A stretch of DNA of 64,000 nucleotides from an uncultured Spirochaetaceae bacterium. GTDB taxonomy: Bacteria > Spirochaetota > Spirochaetia > Sphaerochaetales > Sphaerochaetaceae. The notes under the pieces were generated by a model. It had not been told where the DNA came from and ran no database searches. It saw nothing but the letters and a program-made list of their open reading frames with translations. A program made the translations under genes and the position numbers. The stretch is from NCBI GenBank assembly GCA_944392965.1, contig CALXYM010000005.1:62001-126000 (forward strand), written 5' to 3'. Below are positions 50,026-59,582 of this stretch, piece after piece (within the stretch, counting starts at the first letter, position 1; each line of letters starts with the position of its first letter).

Positions 50026-51282
50026 TACCTTCCTACCTTTCACGAATTTCGCTTTAACAGGACGTCCTGAGGCTCTATAGGAATATAGCTCAAGGCGTTC
50101 TGAGAGCGAAAGCTCATCATAAAGCGTAGTATGGATCGAGGATGTGTCGAGGACTATCACATCGGCATCGAAATCCTCATCAAACGCACCGACCTTGCCG
50201 AAGAACGTGCCTGCCATCCTCGTTGCGATATAGAAAGCCTCTCTGAAGGTAAGGGGCTGCGCGCTCTCATCCTTAAGGCGGTAATAGAGCTTACTCACCT
50301 CGATGGCATGGGTAAGCATCTTCAGCATCGACATGCTGGATCCCCCTGCAAGATCGGTAGCAAGCCCTATGTTTATCCCAGCCTCCAGCATCTTTCTTAC
50401 AGGAGCTATCCCGCTGGATAGATTGCTGTTACTCGATGGGCTATGCGCAACAAAAACATTCTTATTCTTCAATAGTGGATACTCATCCTCTCCCGGCCAG
50501 ACGACATGGGCCATTATGGTTTTCTCCTCTCCCAGGAGGTGGAAATGTGCATAGGCATCTGCATAGTTCCTGCTTTCCGGCACAAGCTCCCTCACCCACT
50601 CTATCTCACTTAAATTCTCATCCAGATGGGACTGTACAGGGATATGCATCTCTCGAGAGATATTAGACAGGGCCTCAAGCAGCCTGTTGCTGCAGGAAGG
50701 AATGAAACGGGGGGTTATTATAGGCATTACATTCTTGAAATCCTTCATTTCCTCTATGAAGGACAATGTTCTTCTTATTGACTCGCTCGTATCCTCTTTA
50801 AGATAGTCAGGACTGTTCCTGTCCATGTTTACCTTTCCAATGTAACCTGCAAGTCCGCTATCTTCAAGCATCCGGGCAAGAAGCAGTGATGCATCCTCAT
50901 GTATTGTAGCAAAGAGAGAAAAGCGCGTCGTCTCACTCTTTACAATATCTTCGGTAAAGATCCCATATGCCCTCTCTGCATATTCAATATCCGCATATTT
51001 CCCCTCTTCCGGGAACGTATGATGGTTAAGCCAATCCAAAAGCTCCTCATCCATGAAAAGCCCCGCATACTGATACTGTGGCGCATGAAGATGCATATCT
51101 ATGAGACCGGGGATTATGAGCATGCCTCTGTAATCATGAACCTCTACCCCCTCCGGCCTCTCTTTGGTTATCTTCTCTACTCTTCCATTCCTGATCATTA
51201 GATAGGAATCCCTGAATTCCTTAAAAGTCCTGTCCCTTTCAGAATGGATTATATCACCGAATAAAGCGAATCTTTCTTCCAT
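50020..51282 (-). CDS. guaD: Guanine deaminase (amidohydrolase)
   Basis: 420 residues from the ATG at 51282, preceded by AAGGAGGTC; the frame runs further upstream without a start signal and into the divergent recQ gene. The zinc amidohydrolase markers are IDMHLHAPQYQYAG (HxH), VQSHLDENLSEIEWV, MAHVVWPGE and IGLATDLAGGSS. HAPQ and the SSNSNLSSG motif are typical of guanine deaminase, which turns guanine into xanthine and ammonia. Other cytosine or chlorohydrolase relatives are less likely. No purine genes are adjacent, apart from nucleotide reductase across the overlap. Confidence 0.87.
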   Translation of the reverse strand: MEERFALFGDIIHSERDRTFKEFRDSYLMIRNGRVEKITKERPEGVEVHDYRGMLIIPGLIDMHLHAPQYQYAGLFMDEELLDWLNHHTFPEEGKYADIEYAERAYGIFTEDIVKSETTRFSLFATIHEDASLLLARMLEDSGLAGYIGKVNMDRNSPDYLKEDTSESIRRTLSFIEEMKDFKNVMPIITPRFIPSCSNRLLEALSNISREMHIPVQSHLDENLSEIEWVRELVPESRNYADAYAHFHLLGEEKTIMAHVVWPGEDEYPLLKNKNVFVAHSPSSNSNLSSGIAPVRKMLEAGINIGLATDLAGGSSMSMLKMLTHAIEVSKLYYRLKDESAQPLTFREAFYIATRMAGTFFGKVGAFDEDFDADVIVLDTSSIHTTLYDELSLSERLELYSYRASGRPVKAKFVKGRKVL

Positions 51283-51395
51283 CAAAGACCTCCTTAGAAC
51301 AAAGGATTCATGTTTTTCCAATAAATATTTTAACATTCTTTTACGTTTTTCCAAAAAGAAATGAACAGAACTGAGGTTTTCATCCTTATAAAGAT

Positions 51396-52757
51396 ATGAA
51401 TGAAGTGGAAAAAGTACTGAAAGAGGTATTTCACCTACACTATCTGAAACCAAGCCAGGAAACCATTATAACAAGGATACTTGAAAACAGCAGAAGGAAG
51501 GAGGAAAAGGATAGTATAACTGTACTTCCGACAGGTGCGGGGAAAAGTTTATGCTTCATGGTTCCTGCAGTTCTTTTCAAAAAAAGGTACACGATAATAA
51601 TCTATCCTCTTCTTGCTCTGATGAATGATCAGGGGAGAAAACTCTCATCGCTCGGTATTCCTTATTCCATGATAAAAGGGGGCATGACACCTTCTGAGAA
51701 ATGGAGGGAACTTGAGAAATTAAGGACTCTTTCATCCCAGATACTCATAACAAACATAGAGAGTCTGACGATACTGACAGAGAGACACCAAGTAGATTTC
51801 ATGAGGGGAATGACCGAGCTCTTTGTAATCGATGAGGCGCATACTGCAGTAACATGGGCTGAGGACTTTCGTCCCGCATTAAAAAACATCAATCCCGTTA
51901 CTCAGATGATAAGACCTCATCAGAGGCTCTGCTTCACGGCAACTGCCGATGAGAATATCATGAGGGGACTGCTGAGAGAAGTATTGAAAAATGAGGATGC
52001 GGACATACTACGCCTATCCTCCGACAGGGGGAATATATGCTATACGGGAATAAGAACGCTTTGCCGACGTGCTGATATAAAAAGAATACTCAAAGAACAG
52101 CAATCGCGCCCTGCTGTTGTTTTCTGCAGCTACCGTAATGAGACAATCGAATACTACGAACTGTTTAAGGATACATTCCCTTCTTTCTATTACCATGCGG
52201 GACTTGAGAGGGATGTGAAAGTTAGGACGGAAAACAATTTCCTGAAATCCGAGGATGGTGTCATCTTTGCGACAAATGCCTATGGAATGGGCGTCGATAA
52301 AAAGAATATAAGAACCGTGATACATCTCCACGCACCTGAGGATGCTGCCTCGTTTCTGCAGGAGGCAGGAAGAGGGGGCAGAGATGGAAAAGCGGCAGGA
52401 AGTTTCGTCCTATATACAAGAAAAGACAGGGGAAAGCTCAGATATGTGTTCGATGGAAAGGATTGCATAAGAGCTACCCTTCTGCATCTGATGGGAGAAG
52501 AAGGAGAAAATGGGTGCCTATCCTGTTCTAAATGCCTAAAAGCTGATGAGAGTGCCGCAGGAGAGAGGGATGTAATGGAAACCGTAAGAAGATTCCCCCT
52601 CTTTTTTACAAAGAATACGTTGTCCTGGATATTGAAACATACAAAGCTGAGAGAATGGAGGAAGAAAGAGATAGAAAGAGCTCTTCAGATACTGATTGAT
52701 GAGGGTGCAATCAAGCTGCTTCTCAAGATGCTGTATGTTCCCAGACATATGAAATAA
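51396..52757 (+). CDS. recQ: RecQ-like ATP-dependent DNA helicase (short form)
   Basis: 453 residues. The helicase core is complete: PTGAGKSLCFMVPA (motif I), VIDEAHTAVTWAEDFRP (motif II and aromatic loop), CFTATADENI (III), IFATNAYGMGVDKKNI (V) and QEAGRGGRDG (VI). A short zinc-like CLSCSKCLKA part and a winged-helix-like end follow. It lacks an HRDC domain and is about 150 residues shorter than typical RecQ. It unwinds DNA 3' to 5' in repair. No SD is seen before the ATG; it is divergent from guaD with 113 bp between. Confidence 0.83.
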   Translation: MNEVEKVLKEVFHLHYLKPSQETIITRILENSRRKEEKDSITVLPTGAGKSLCFMVPAVLFKKRYTIIIYPLLALMNDQGRKLSSLGIPYSMIKGGMTPSEKWRELEKLRTLSSQILITNIESLTILTERHQVDFMRGMTELFVIDEAHTAVTWAEDFRPALKNINPVTQMIRPHQRLCFTATADENIMRGLLREVLKNEDADILRLSSDRGNICYTGIRTLCRRADIKRILKEQQSRPAVVFCSYRNETIEYYELFKDTFPSFYYHAGLERDVKVRTENNFLKSEDGVIFATNAYGMGVDKKNIRTVIHLHAPEDAASFLQEAGRGGRDGKAAGSFVLYTRKDRGKLRYVFDGKDCIRATLLHLMGEEGENGCLSCSKCLKADESAAGERDVMETVRRFPLFFTKNTLSWILKHTKLREWRKKEIERALQILIDEGAIKLLLKMLYVPRHMK

Positions 52758-52806
52758 CTTTCCTTTTCACATCCTTCTTGCTATCATTGAGACAAAGGAG
52801 AAGAGA

Positions 52807-54057
52807 ATGCTAGAAAAGCTACATGAGGAATACCCCCTCTTATATGGAAGAAACTATGACCAGGCGGACATGGATGATCGCTTCACCTCTCTGGTGAGAA
52901 AACATAAGGAACTGTTTGACCGTGATGACATAATGCTCTTTTCTGCCGCAGGAAGGAGCGAGATCGCGGGAAACCATACGGATCACAATCTCGGAATGGT
53001 AATCGGTGCGACGATCAACCTCGATACAATCGCATGTGTATCAAAGCGGGATGATAAGAGGGTCATAATCGCTAGCGAGGGCTTTCCCGTAGTGGATGTG
53101 GACATCTCAGATCTTGAGATAAAAGAGGATGAGAAGAACACGACACATGCACTGATAAGAGGAATAGCAAAGGCCTTCAATGATAAGGGGTTCAAGGTAG
53201 GTGGATACCAGGCGAACACGACGACAAGGGTACTAAAGGGTTCAGGACTCTCAAGTTCTGCTGCGATAGAGGTCCTTGCTGCGGAGATATTCAACAATCT
53301 CTACGCCTCCGACAACCTTGACTCAGTAGAGATAGCAAAGATAGGACAGTATGCGGAGAACGTCTATTTCGGTAAGCCTAGTGGATTACTAGATCAGATG
53401 AGCTGTGCGCACGGTGGTATCGTAGGCATTGACTTCAAAGATCCTGCAAATCCCGTGATAACCCCGCTCGAGATAGATTTTGAGGAACATGGATATGCCA
53501 TGATAATCACCGATACGAAAGGCAACCATGCAGACCTTACAGGTGAGTATGCCTCAATCCCCCCGGAGATGAGGATGGTCGCATCTTACTTTGGAAAGAA
53601 GAACCTGAGGGAAGTCAGCTACGATGATTTCATCCGCAACATCGCTGATATCAGGAAAAAAATCAATAATGACAGAGCCATTCTGAGGGCATATCACTTC
53701 TTTAAGGAGAACGAGAGAGTCTCATTGATGCTCAAGGAGCTCCAGGATGAATCCATCGACGCTTTTCTCATGCTCGTGGATGAATCAGGAAACTCCTCAT
53801 ATAAATACCTCCAGAATGTATACCCCGCCAGCAGTCCGTCGGAACAGGGATTATCCCTTGCATTAGCAGTCAGCGAGGATGTCCTAGAAGGAGAGGGTGC
53901 AAGCCGCGTGCATGGAGGGGGCTTTGCAGGAACGATCCAGGCATATGTTCCGCAGTACCTTTTAGATAAGTATATCGAAAGGATGGAAAGCATCTTTGGA
54001 AAGGGATGTACCACAAGAATCGAGATCAGGAAGAAACCCGTCTCAAGAATTTATTAA
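52807..54057 (+). CDS. galK: Galactokinase
   Basis: 416 residues of the GHMP kinase family. The three motifs are in place: GRSEIAGNHTDHN (sugar site), VLKGSGLSSSAAIEVL (ATP loop) and RVHGGGFAGTIQAYV (motif 3). GKPSGLLDQMSCAHGG carries the catalytic-base Asp. It phosphorylates galactose at C1, the first step of the Leloir pathway. It is slightly longer than usual, with a 30-residue N-terminal extension. An AAAGGAG site lies before the ATG and a strong terminator follows. No galT or galE is present next to it. Confidence 0.93.
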   Translation: MLEKLHEEYPLLYGRNYDQADMDDRFTSLVRKHKELFDRDDIMLFSAAGRSEIAGNHTDHNLGMVIGATINLDTIACVSKRDDKRVIIASEGFPVVDVDISDLEIKEDEKNTTHALIRGIAKAFNDKGFKVGGYQANTTTRVLKGSGLSSSAAIEVLAAEIFNNLYASDNLDSVEIAKIGQYAENVYFGKPSGLLDQMSCAHGGIVGIDFKDPANPVITPLEIDFEEHGYAMIITDTKGNHADLTGEYASIPPEMRMVASYFGKKNLREVSYDDFIRNIADIRKKINNDRAILRAYHFFKENERVSLMLKELQDESIDAFLMLVDESGNSSYKYLQNVYPASSPSEQGLSLALAVSEDVLEGEGASRVHGGGFAGTIQAYVPQYLLDKYIERMESIFGKGCTTRIEIRKKPVSRIY

Positions 54058-54074
54058 CCAACAGAGAAAAAGGC

Positions 54075-54113
54075 ATCCCACTCTACACCATGTGGCAGAG
54101 TGGGATTTTATTT
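54075..54113 (+). terminator. Terminator of galK
   Basis: A perfect 10-bp stem (ATCCCACTCT at 54075-54084, AGAGTGGGAT at 54097-54106) followed by TTTATTTC. Confidence 0.88.
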
Positions 54114-54882
54114 CTTAATGTATCTTGCATTCTCAACATTTCATACAATGTAGGCCTTTCTTCATTTTTGGTAATAATATTATTATAATAGAAATTTTAA
54201 TTCCAATTTAGGAATATTTCACTCATGTTATAACTGAAAAACTCAGGGATACTCCTTTTCTCTGGGCTATCCTCATCAAGGACACAATAAAGATCGGATG
54301 TATGTAGTCCTCATCCCTCAACATAGGGGTACGAAAGATTTCATATAGCTCGCATTGCCCGCTATTGCAGCGAACAGACAGCTAACCCGCAAAATTAAAA
54401 ACAGCACTTTTATATTCGCCTAAGCAACTATAGGATCATATCCATATATGGCAAGCAGATTCTTTATGAAACGTAACCACACTTGAATAAATGCTGGAGG
54501 GCGGTTCTGTCCTTTATGCAAGAAGCATCGAAGACTTGGATCTACTCGAGGACATAAAAAGGTGCCCTTTCCTCAGACACAGGGCTGGTCCAATTCCAGC
54601 CGGGTCAGTCAGAGAGCAACCACATTCATAAACTATACTAAGACGAAATGGCTGTCAAGAATTCGCATGCTCCTTCAAAAATACTTACAAAGAAATCTTT
54701 GATTGTCTCGCATATGTCCCATGAGAAAAAAACGTGTTCATTTATGGAGTGTCCCTCAAAGGATCTAATTCAAAAAACGAATACAAAATTGCTGAAATAA
54801 TCCTCAAAAAAGCGTAGGTACCGTACAATGATTTACAACATGAAAATCAAGAGAACTCAGGCTTCTAAGGCATAAAGAAAAA
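54114..54882. other. Long gap without intact genes
   Basis: About 770 bases without a credible intact gene. A frame of 46 codons (54491-54631, plus, MLEGGSVLYARSIEDLDLLED at its start) has no ribosome binding site. Several short frames look protein-like but are broken. No RNA gene, repeat array or recognisable mobile-element end was seen. It is most likely decayed DNA. Confidence 0.4.
54213..54375 (-). pseudogene. Decayed coding fragment, unknown family
   Basis: On the minus strand the reading VRCNSGQCELYEIFRTPML, then RDEDYIH, moves by a frameshift into SDLYCVLDEDSPEKRSIPEF and FSYNMSEIF. The two parts together read like one continuous protein. There is no start and no recognised family. 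Confidence 0.3.
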
Positions 54883-54916
54883 GCCGTCCTGAGAGGAGAA
54901 GTTCAGACAGGACGGC
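54883..54916 (-). terminator. Terminator of the sigma factor gene
   Basis: GCCGTCCTG (54883-54891) pairs with CAGGACGGC (54908-54916). On the minus strand it continues TTTTTCTTT. Confidence 0.88.
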
Positions 54917-54924
54917 GAAAGCTC

Positions 54925-55611
54925 TTATAAGGCTTTCCTTAAAGTGGTTATTGAATTGTTATAAGAAGATGTAATTGCCGAATAGCTGAGTGAGAGTTCC
55001 TTTGAAAGTGCCCGTCGGCTCTTCTTTTCACAGCCGAAAGTACCGGATATACTTTTCAGAATATATCCATCTTTTCCATCAAGTCCTCTTATCTTTTCCG
55101 AGAGGAGGCGAATCATCTCATCCCTTTCATAAACAGGTGAGAAGTCATCACATTTCACGAATTCGATATATGAGGAGTCGTCTATCTGCTCATCAAGAGA
55201 ACATGTGCATGATACATTCCTCAGACCTCTCAGCTTTGTTATAGTAGCACGATTCAGTCCAGTTTTTTCTGAAAGCATCTGATCATCAAGCTCTCCCTCC
55301 TTCTCAGCCTTATCTAAAAGGCTCATCTGTTCAATCCTATACTTGGGAAATCTTATAAGGCGGGATTTCTCACTCAAAAGTTTTCTGAGTGAAATCCTTA
55401 TCCCATTCTCAACATAGGAAGAGAATGCACATCCCTTCTGCTCATCATATGCTCTTACAGCATTTATGAATCCGATTCGGCCTTCCTGCAGGAAATCATC
55501 GATATCTAGGGATGGAGATGCGGATGAGGAATAATACTCACGAGAAAGTTTCCGTATAAGAGGTTCGTAGGAGTGCATCATCGCCGTAAGTCTCTTTTCA
55601 TCACAGTCCAT
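54925..55611 (-). CDS. RNA polymerase sigma-70 family factor
   Basis: 228 residues. Region 2 is clear: SPSLDIDDFLQEGRIGFINAV, then YDEQKGCAFSSYVENGIRISL, about residues 33-77. A region-3-like helix follows, with FPKYRIEQMSLLDKA and SEKTGLNRATITKLRGL. The C-terminal helix-turn-helix (ALSKELSLSYSAITSSYNNSI) stands for region 4.2. It resembles small alternative sigma factors of the SigB/SigF/FliA size class rather than the housekeeping one. No anti-sigma gene is adjacent. A TGGAC/GTCCA palindrome lies upstream and suggests control of its expression. The targets are unknown. Confidence 0.85.
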   Translation of the reverse strand: MDCDEKRLTAMMHSYEPLIRKLSREYYSSSASPSLDIDDFLQEGRIGFINAVRAYDEQKGCAFSSYVENGIRISLRKLLSEKSRLIRFPKYRIEQMSLLDKAEKEGELDDQMLSEKTGLNRATITKLRGLRNVSCTCSLDEQIDDSSYIEFVKCDDFSPVYERDEMIRLLSEKIRGLDGKDGYILKSISGTFGCEKKSRRALSKELSLSYSAITSSYNNSITTLRKAL

Positions 55612-55650
55612 ATCTTATCTCCTTGTTGGCACCATTATGGATTACCTATA

Positions 55651-55667
55651 TGGACATATATAGTCCA
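55651..55667 (-). promoter_or_regulatory. Palindrome upstream of the sigma factor gene
   Basis: TGGAC-ATATATA-GTCCA, 40 nt before the sigma factor start. It lies between divergent genes and could be an operator for either. Confidence 0.45.
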
Positions 55668-55733
55668 AGTAAAAATTTTTTCTGTTATTGAAAGGTTTTC
55701 TCCTTGATGTTATAAGGGGAGAAGGTGGGAAAA

Positions 55734-57083
55734 ATGAAAGCTGGTGTGGATCTTCTCAATGGAAACATAAAGACTAACCTTATTCGTTTCGCTCTACCCC
55801 TCTTTCTGGGCAATCTCTTCCAGCAGCTTTACAATGCCGCGGACAGCCTGATAGTCGGGAATTTTCTTGGATCTGCGGCCCTTGCCGCCGTCTCATCCTC
55901 CAGTCCTCTAATATTCATGATGATCGGATTCTTCAACGGAGTCGCGATTGGAGCTGGCGTCGTCATATCCCGCGCGTTTGGAGCGAGAGACGATGATGCC
56001 CTTGAAAAGGCCGTACATACGGATATCGCGTTCGGACTCCTATCGGGGATCTTTCTCACCATATTCGCAACGGTCTTTACTCCTTCCATTCTTCGCCTGA
56101 TGAGAACTCCTGAGGATATAATGCCAAACAGCATCTCCTATTTCAGGGTATACAGTATGGGTATACTCTTTTCCCTCATGTACAACTTTCTTATGGGAAT
56201 AATGAATGCCGTAGGAGACAGCAGGCATCCTCTTTTCTACCTCATAATTTCATCAATGACGAATGTCATCCTTGACATTCTTTTCGTAGGAGGGATGGGA
56301 TACGGGGTTGGAGCAGCGGCTTTCGCAACGATAATAAGCCAGGCTTTAAGTTGCATCCTATGCTTCATCCGGTTAATGCGCATAGATGAGAAATACAGGA
56401 TTAAGCCCTCAAGAATCAGGATAACAGGAGCGACGCTGAAAGAGATAATACGATTCGGGCTACCATCGGGGATACAGAATTCTGTGATAGGTTTTGCAAA
56501 CACGATCGTACAGACAAACATAAACACGTTCTCATCCTATGCGGTGGCTGGCAGCGGAGCCTATTCCAGGATAGAAGGCTTTGCTTTTCTTCCCATAACA
56601 TCCTTCTCGCTCTCTCTGACGACTTTCATAGGTCAAAACCTTGGAGCACTAAAGTATGAGAGAGCAAAGAAAGGAGCACTTTTCGGGATACTGTGCTCCA
56701 TCGGAATGGCAGAGGCAATCGGAATCGTGTTCTTCATATTCGCTCCCCATTTCATCGCCCTCTTTAATAATACTCCTGAGGTCGTCGCATACGGGACAAG
56801 ACAAGCAAGAATTGAAAGCCTATTCTATCTCTTTCTCGCCCTCAGTCATGCGATCAGCGGGATATTAAGGGGAAGTGGTAAGGCCAGCGTCCCCATGGTC
56901 ATAATGTTCTCCGTCTGGTGCTTCCTGCGCGTGGCGTACATCACGATCGCACTTTCAATCAGCCATTCAATAGAACTCGTATATTCAGCATATCCTGTAA
57001 CATGGTCCATTTCATCCATTCTTTTCATAATATACATGATGAAGGCAGACTGGATTCATGGGCTTGAAAGGAGAAGAACATGA
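55734..57083 (+). CDS. MATE family efflux transporter
   Basis: 449 residues with twelve membrane helices. Typical MATE segments are FALPLFLGNLFQQLYNAADS with VGNFLGSAALAAVSSSSPL, and YAVAGSGAYSRIEGFAFLPI with GQNLGALKYERAKKGA. It is only distantly related to the MATE protein at 27001. The ATG at 55734 follows AAGGTGGG; a GTG at 55725 is less likely. It overlaps the next gene (isoaspartyl dipeptidase) by ATGA, so the two are probably co-expressed, with a LysR-like regulator third in line. The substrate is unknown. Confidence 0.91.
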   Translation: MKAGVDLLNGNIKTNLIRFALPLFLGNLFQQLYNAADSLIVGNFLGSAALAAVSSSSPLIFMMIGFFNGVAIGAGVVISRAFGARDDDALEKAVHTDIAFGLLSGIFLTIFATVFTPSILRLMRTPEDIMPNSISYFRVYSMGILFSLMYNFLMGIMNAVGDSRHPLFYLIISSMTNVILDILFVGGMGYGVGAAAFATIISQALSCILCFIRLMRIDEKYRIKPSRIRITGATLKEIIRFGLPSGIQNSVIGFANTIVQTNINTFSSYAVAGSGAYSRIEGFAFLPITSFSLSLTTFIGQNLGALKYERAKKGALFGILCSIGMAEAIGIVFFIFAPHFIALFNNTPEVVAYGTRQARIESLFYLFLALSHAISGILRGSGKASVPMVIMFSVWCFLRVAYITIALSISHSIELVYSAYPVTWSISSILFIIYMMKADWIHGLERRRT

Positions 57084-58187
57084 GAGCGTACGTGATTAAA
57101 AACGGAGATATCTATGCACCTGAACACCTTGGGAAAAAGGATATTCTGCTAGCAGGAGGAAAGATCATCGCAATCGAGGATGAGATTACGCTGAAAGGAG
57201 CCACCGTCATAGATGCGGAAAAAGAGGCCGTCCTTCCCGGATTCATAGACGCCCATGTACATATCATAGGAGGCGGCGGTGAGGACGGATGCCTCTCCCG
57301 TGTTCCTCCAATAAGGGAGAGCAGAGTCGCAGCATCAGGAATCACTACGGTCGTAGGGCTTTTGGGTACAGACGGGTACACCAGGACGATAAGGGATTTA
57401 GTTGCAAAAGTTAAAGCTATGAAAGAATATGGACTCTCATGTTACGCTCTTACCGGTTCCTATCAGATCCCATCCCCTACACTCACAGGTTCTGTCGGGG
57501 ATGATATCATGTTCATAGACGAAATCATCGGAGTCAAGGTCGCAATAGCTGACCATAGATGCTCATTGCCTTCCTACCAGGAGCTTATACGGCTTCTTTC
57601 AGAGGCTCGTCTCGCATCCCTGATGTCGAAAAAAGCAGGGATTGTCCATATCCATGTAGGATCTGATAAGAGGGGGATTGAAGACCTGTTTAAGATTGCA
57701 AGAGACACTCCTATTCCTATAAGACATCTCTATCCAACACACATGGCAGGACACATGGAACAGGCGAAAGAATGGCTTAAGCTCGGTGGGCATGTTGATA
57801 TAACATGTAACAAAGGGGTTATTGAGGCAGTGAAAGAACTTTATGAGTACGGAAAGGGTACGATAACTCTTTCCTCTGATTCAAACGGTTCCTTCCCCAT
57901 TTGGAATGAGAAAAAGGAGATCATCGGAATGAAGGCCGGCGACATATCGAATCTCAAAAGGACGTTTGATGCCCTCATAAGCGCAGGTCTTGAGGTGGAA
58001 GAGGCATTACCCCCTCTTTACAAGTAACGTGGCCTTTGCCAATGGTTTTAATACAAAAGGACGCATATGCGAGGGCTATGATGCTGACATTGCTGTATAT
58101 GACGGGAAAGATCTCAGGTTCCTGTTCGCGAACGGCCAGGCTATGGTCTGGGAAAGAAAAGAGAAGAAAGGAATATATGAACAGTGA
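57080..58187 (+). pseudogene. iadA: Isoaspartyl dipeptidase (beta-aspartyl-peptidase), frameshifted in a C run
   Basis: The first frame (57080-58027, 315 codons) holds most of an IadA-type metal hydrolase: FIDAHVHIIGGGGEDG, IVHIHVGSDKRGIEDLF, IRHLYPTHMAG and LSSDSNGSFP. It ends prematurely as EALPPLYK. The missing C-terminus continues one frame over at about 58012-58187 (PLFTSNVAFANGF, GRICEGYDADIAVYDGKDL). The joint is a run of five C at 58010-58014; four C would read EALPLFTSNVA without a break, giving about 368 aa. IadA removes isoaspartyl dipeptides. The gene may be inactive or slippage-variable, or this may be a sequencing error. Confidence 0.87.
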
Positions 58188-59068
58188 TGTACGATAAGGA
58201 TATTGAGGTACTGGCAGCGCTTTATGAAAAGAAAGATTTCAAAGGGGCAAGCCGTGCACTAGGGTTGAAAGAGGCAACACTAAAAGGAAAGATCGCATCG
58301 CTTGAGGAGCGTTTCGGAATCAGGATCCTCGCCGAGGATAAGGGGGAACCGATATTCACGAGAGCAGGAAAGAGTATCGCAGAAGATGCGATATTCATAA
58401 TAAAGTATTCAAATACAGCAATCGGGAAGGCTCAGCACCTTGAAGTCGAGGATGGATTCTTCATCAAGGTGGGTTCTTCCATGCTATCTCCGGAAAAGGA
58501 ACTGCTCTCCCTTTTGGAGGAGAGAAAGACACAGATCGAGCCTCTTGCCTGGCAGAGTGTACATTTCTTCTCGATAGAGGAGACGCTTAAACATCTTGAA
58601 AGCCATGTGGACATACTCTCCACATTCTTTGATGAGAGGCTTTTAAAAAAGTACTCCCTCTCTGCCATAGAATTAAGAAAAGAGAGACTCATGGTGGCAT
58701 TAAGAAAGGACGCTGAGCTTGCTTCTGTTCCGATGCTTGATGTGGAGGACATGTACGGGAAGAAGCTCTACATCTACAGAAAAGGCTATCTAAGGGCTTT
58801 CGACCAGCTCCGTGCAGATATCATGGAATATCACAAGGATATAGAAATAGTCTCATTTGATGCCTATGACGAGAAGCTTGAGAGAAGAATTGAAGAGGAG
58901 GATTCATTTCTCGTGACATTCAAACCTCTGGAAGAAGGCATGAGCATGCTTACCCTCAGACCTGTCTTATGGAATTACTCATCCCCATTCGGCATACTCT
59001 GCAAAAAGGAAGCAAGTGCAAAGGTAAGGAAAATAATTGAAGTCCTGAAGAAAGAGGAATTACGTTAA
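58187..59068 (+). CDS. LysR-like transcriptional regulator
   Basis: 293 residues from the ATG at 58187; a GTG one codon earlier overlaps the iadA stop. The N-terminal winged helix follows the LysR pattern: EVLAALYEKKDFKGASRALG, then KGKIASLEERFGIRILAED. The C-terminal ~200 residues would be the ligand domain (HVDILSTFFDERLLKKYS, ERLMVALRKDAELA), but they are poorly conserved. It may control the MATE-iadA operon of which it is the third gene. A peptide- or aspartate-derived effector is a guess from context. Confidence 0.72.
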   Translation: MYDKDIEVLAALYEKKDFKGASRALGLKEATLKGKIASLEERFGIRILAEDKGEPIFTRAGKSIAEDAIFIIKYSNTAIGKAQHLEVEDGFFIKVGSSMLSPEKELLSLLEERKTQIEPLAWQSVHFFSIEETLKHLESHVDILSTFFDERLLKKYSLSAIELRKERLMVALRKDAELASVPMLDVEDMYGKKLYIYRKGYLRAFDQLRADIMEYHKDIEIVSFDAYDEKLERRIEEEDSFLVTFKPLEEGMSMLTLRPVLWNYSSPFGILCKKEASAKVRKIIEVLKKEELR

Positions 59069-59105
59069 TCTGGAAAAAAAGATGAATTAGCTTTATTCTC
59101 TTAGT

Positions 59106-59486
59106 ATGAACATAGAAGATGTAATCGATAAGCTCCTGGAAGAGGAGGAATACAGGAATCTTTTTGATAAACTCAAATCATACGGTCTCTTTGATAAGAC
59201 TGATGCGCTCACGATTCTTCTTGCAATAAGTTTCATGAACGAGGGAAAGGGAGAGGATTCAGAGAGATTGCTTGTCCCTCTTTATGAGAAGAATAAAGAA
59301 AGCGCAGAGCTCTCATATTGGTATGCCTCTGCCCTCCTGTTAAAGGCTGTGACGCTTGAAGAGTTCATAGAAGCAAAGGGAATCATGCTTGATGCGCTTG
59401 AACTTGGAATAAAAGGAAAGATGAGGGATGATGCAGTTCAAAAGCTCTCCTATGCGGAAGAAAAAATCGAGGAACTCACCCTTTAG
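59106..59486 (+). CDS. Helical (TPR-like) protein of unknown function
   Basis: 126 residues, acidic and all-helical. The spacing of small and aromatic residues (ALTILLAISFMNEGKGEDSE, then AELSYWYASALLLKA) is like one to two TPR hairpins, a protein-protein interaction fold. No signal or membrane segment is present. No clear ribosome binding site precedes the ATG. It lies between the LysR-like gene and trigger factor, 96 bp before the latter. A real gene is likely, but its function is unknown. Confidence 0.6.
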   Translation: MNIEDVIDKLLEEEEYRNLFDKLKSYGLFDKTDALTILLAISFMNEGKGEDSERLLVPLYEKNKESAELSYWYASALLLKAVTLEEFIEAKGIMLDALELGIKGKMRDDAVQKLSYAEEKIEELTL

Positions 59487-59582
59487 AAAAACAAGCTGAT
59501 GACAAAGTGAAATAAAACTATTATATTATGGTGGTTTAAAGTAATAAAAATAGAGAATATCGAAGATGAAGGAAGGACAGAT

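Noticed and set aside
50020-51453. Longer start for guanine deaminase reaching into recQ
   Set aside because: A good ribosome binding site precedes the ATG at 51282; the extra N-terminal residues would overlap a divergent gene and match nothing in the family.
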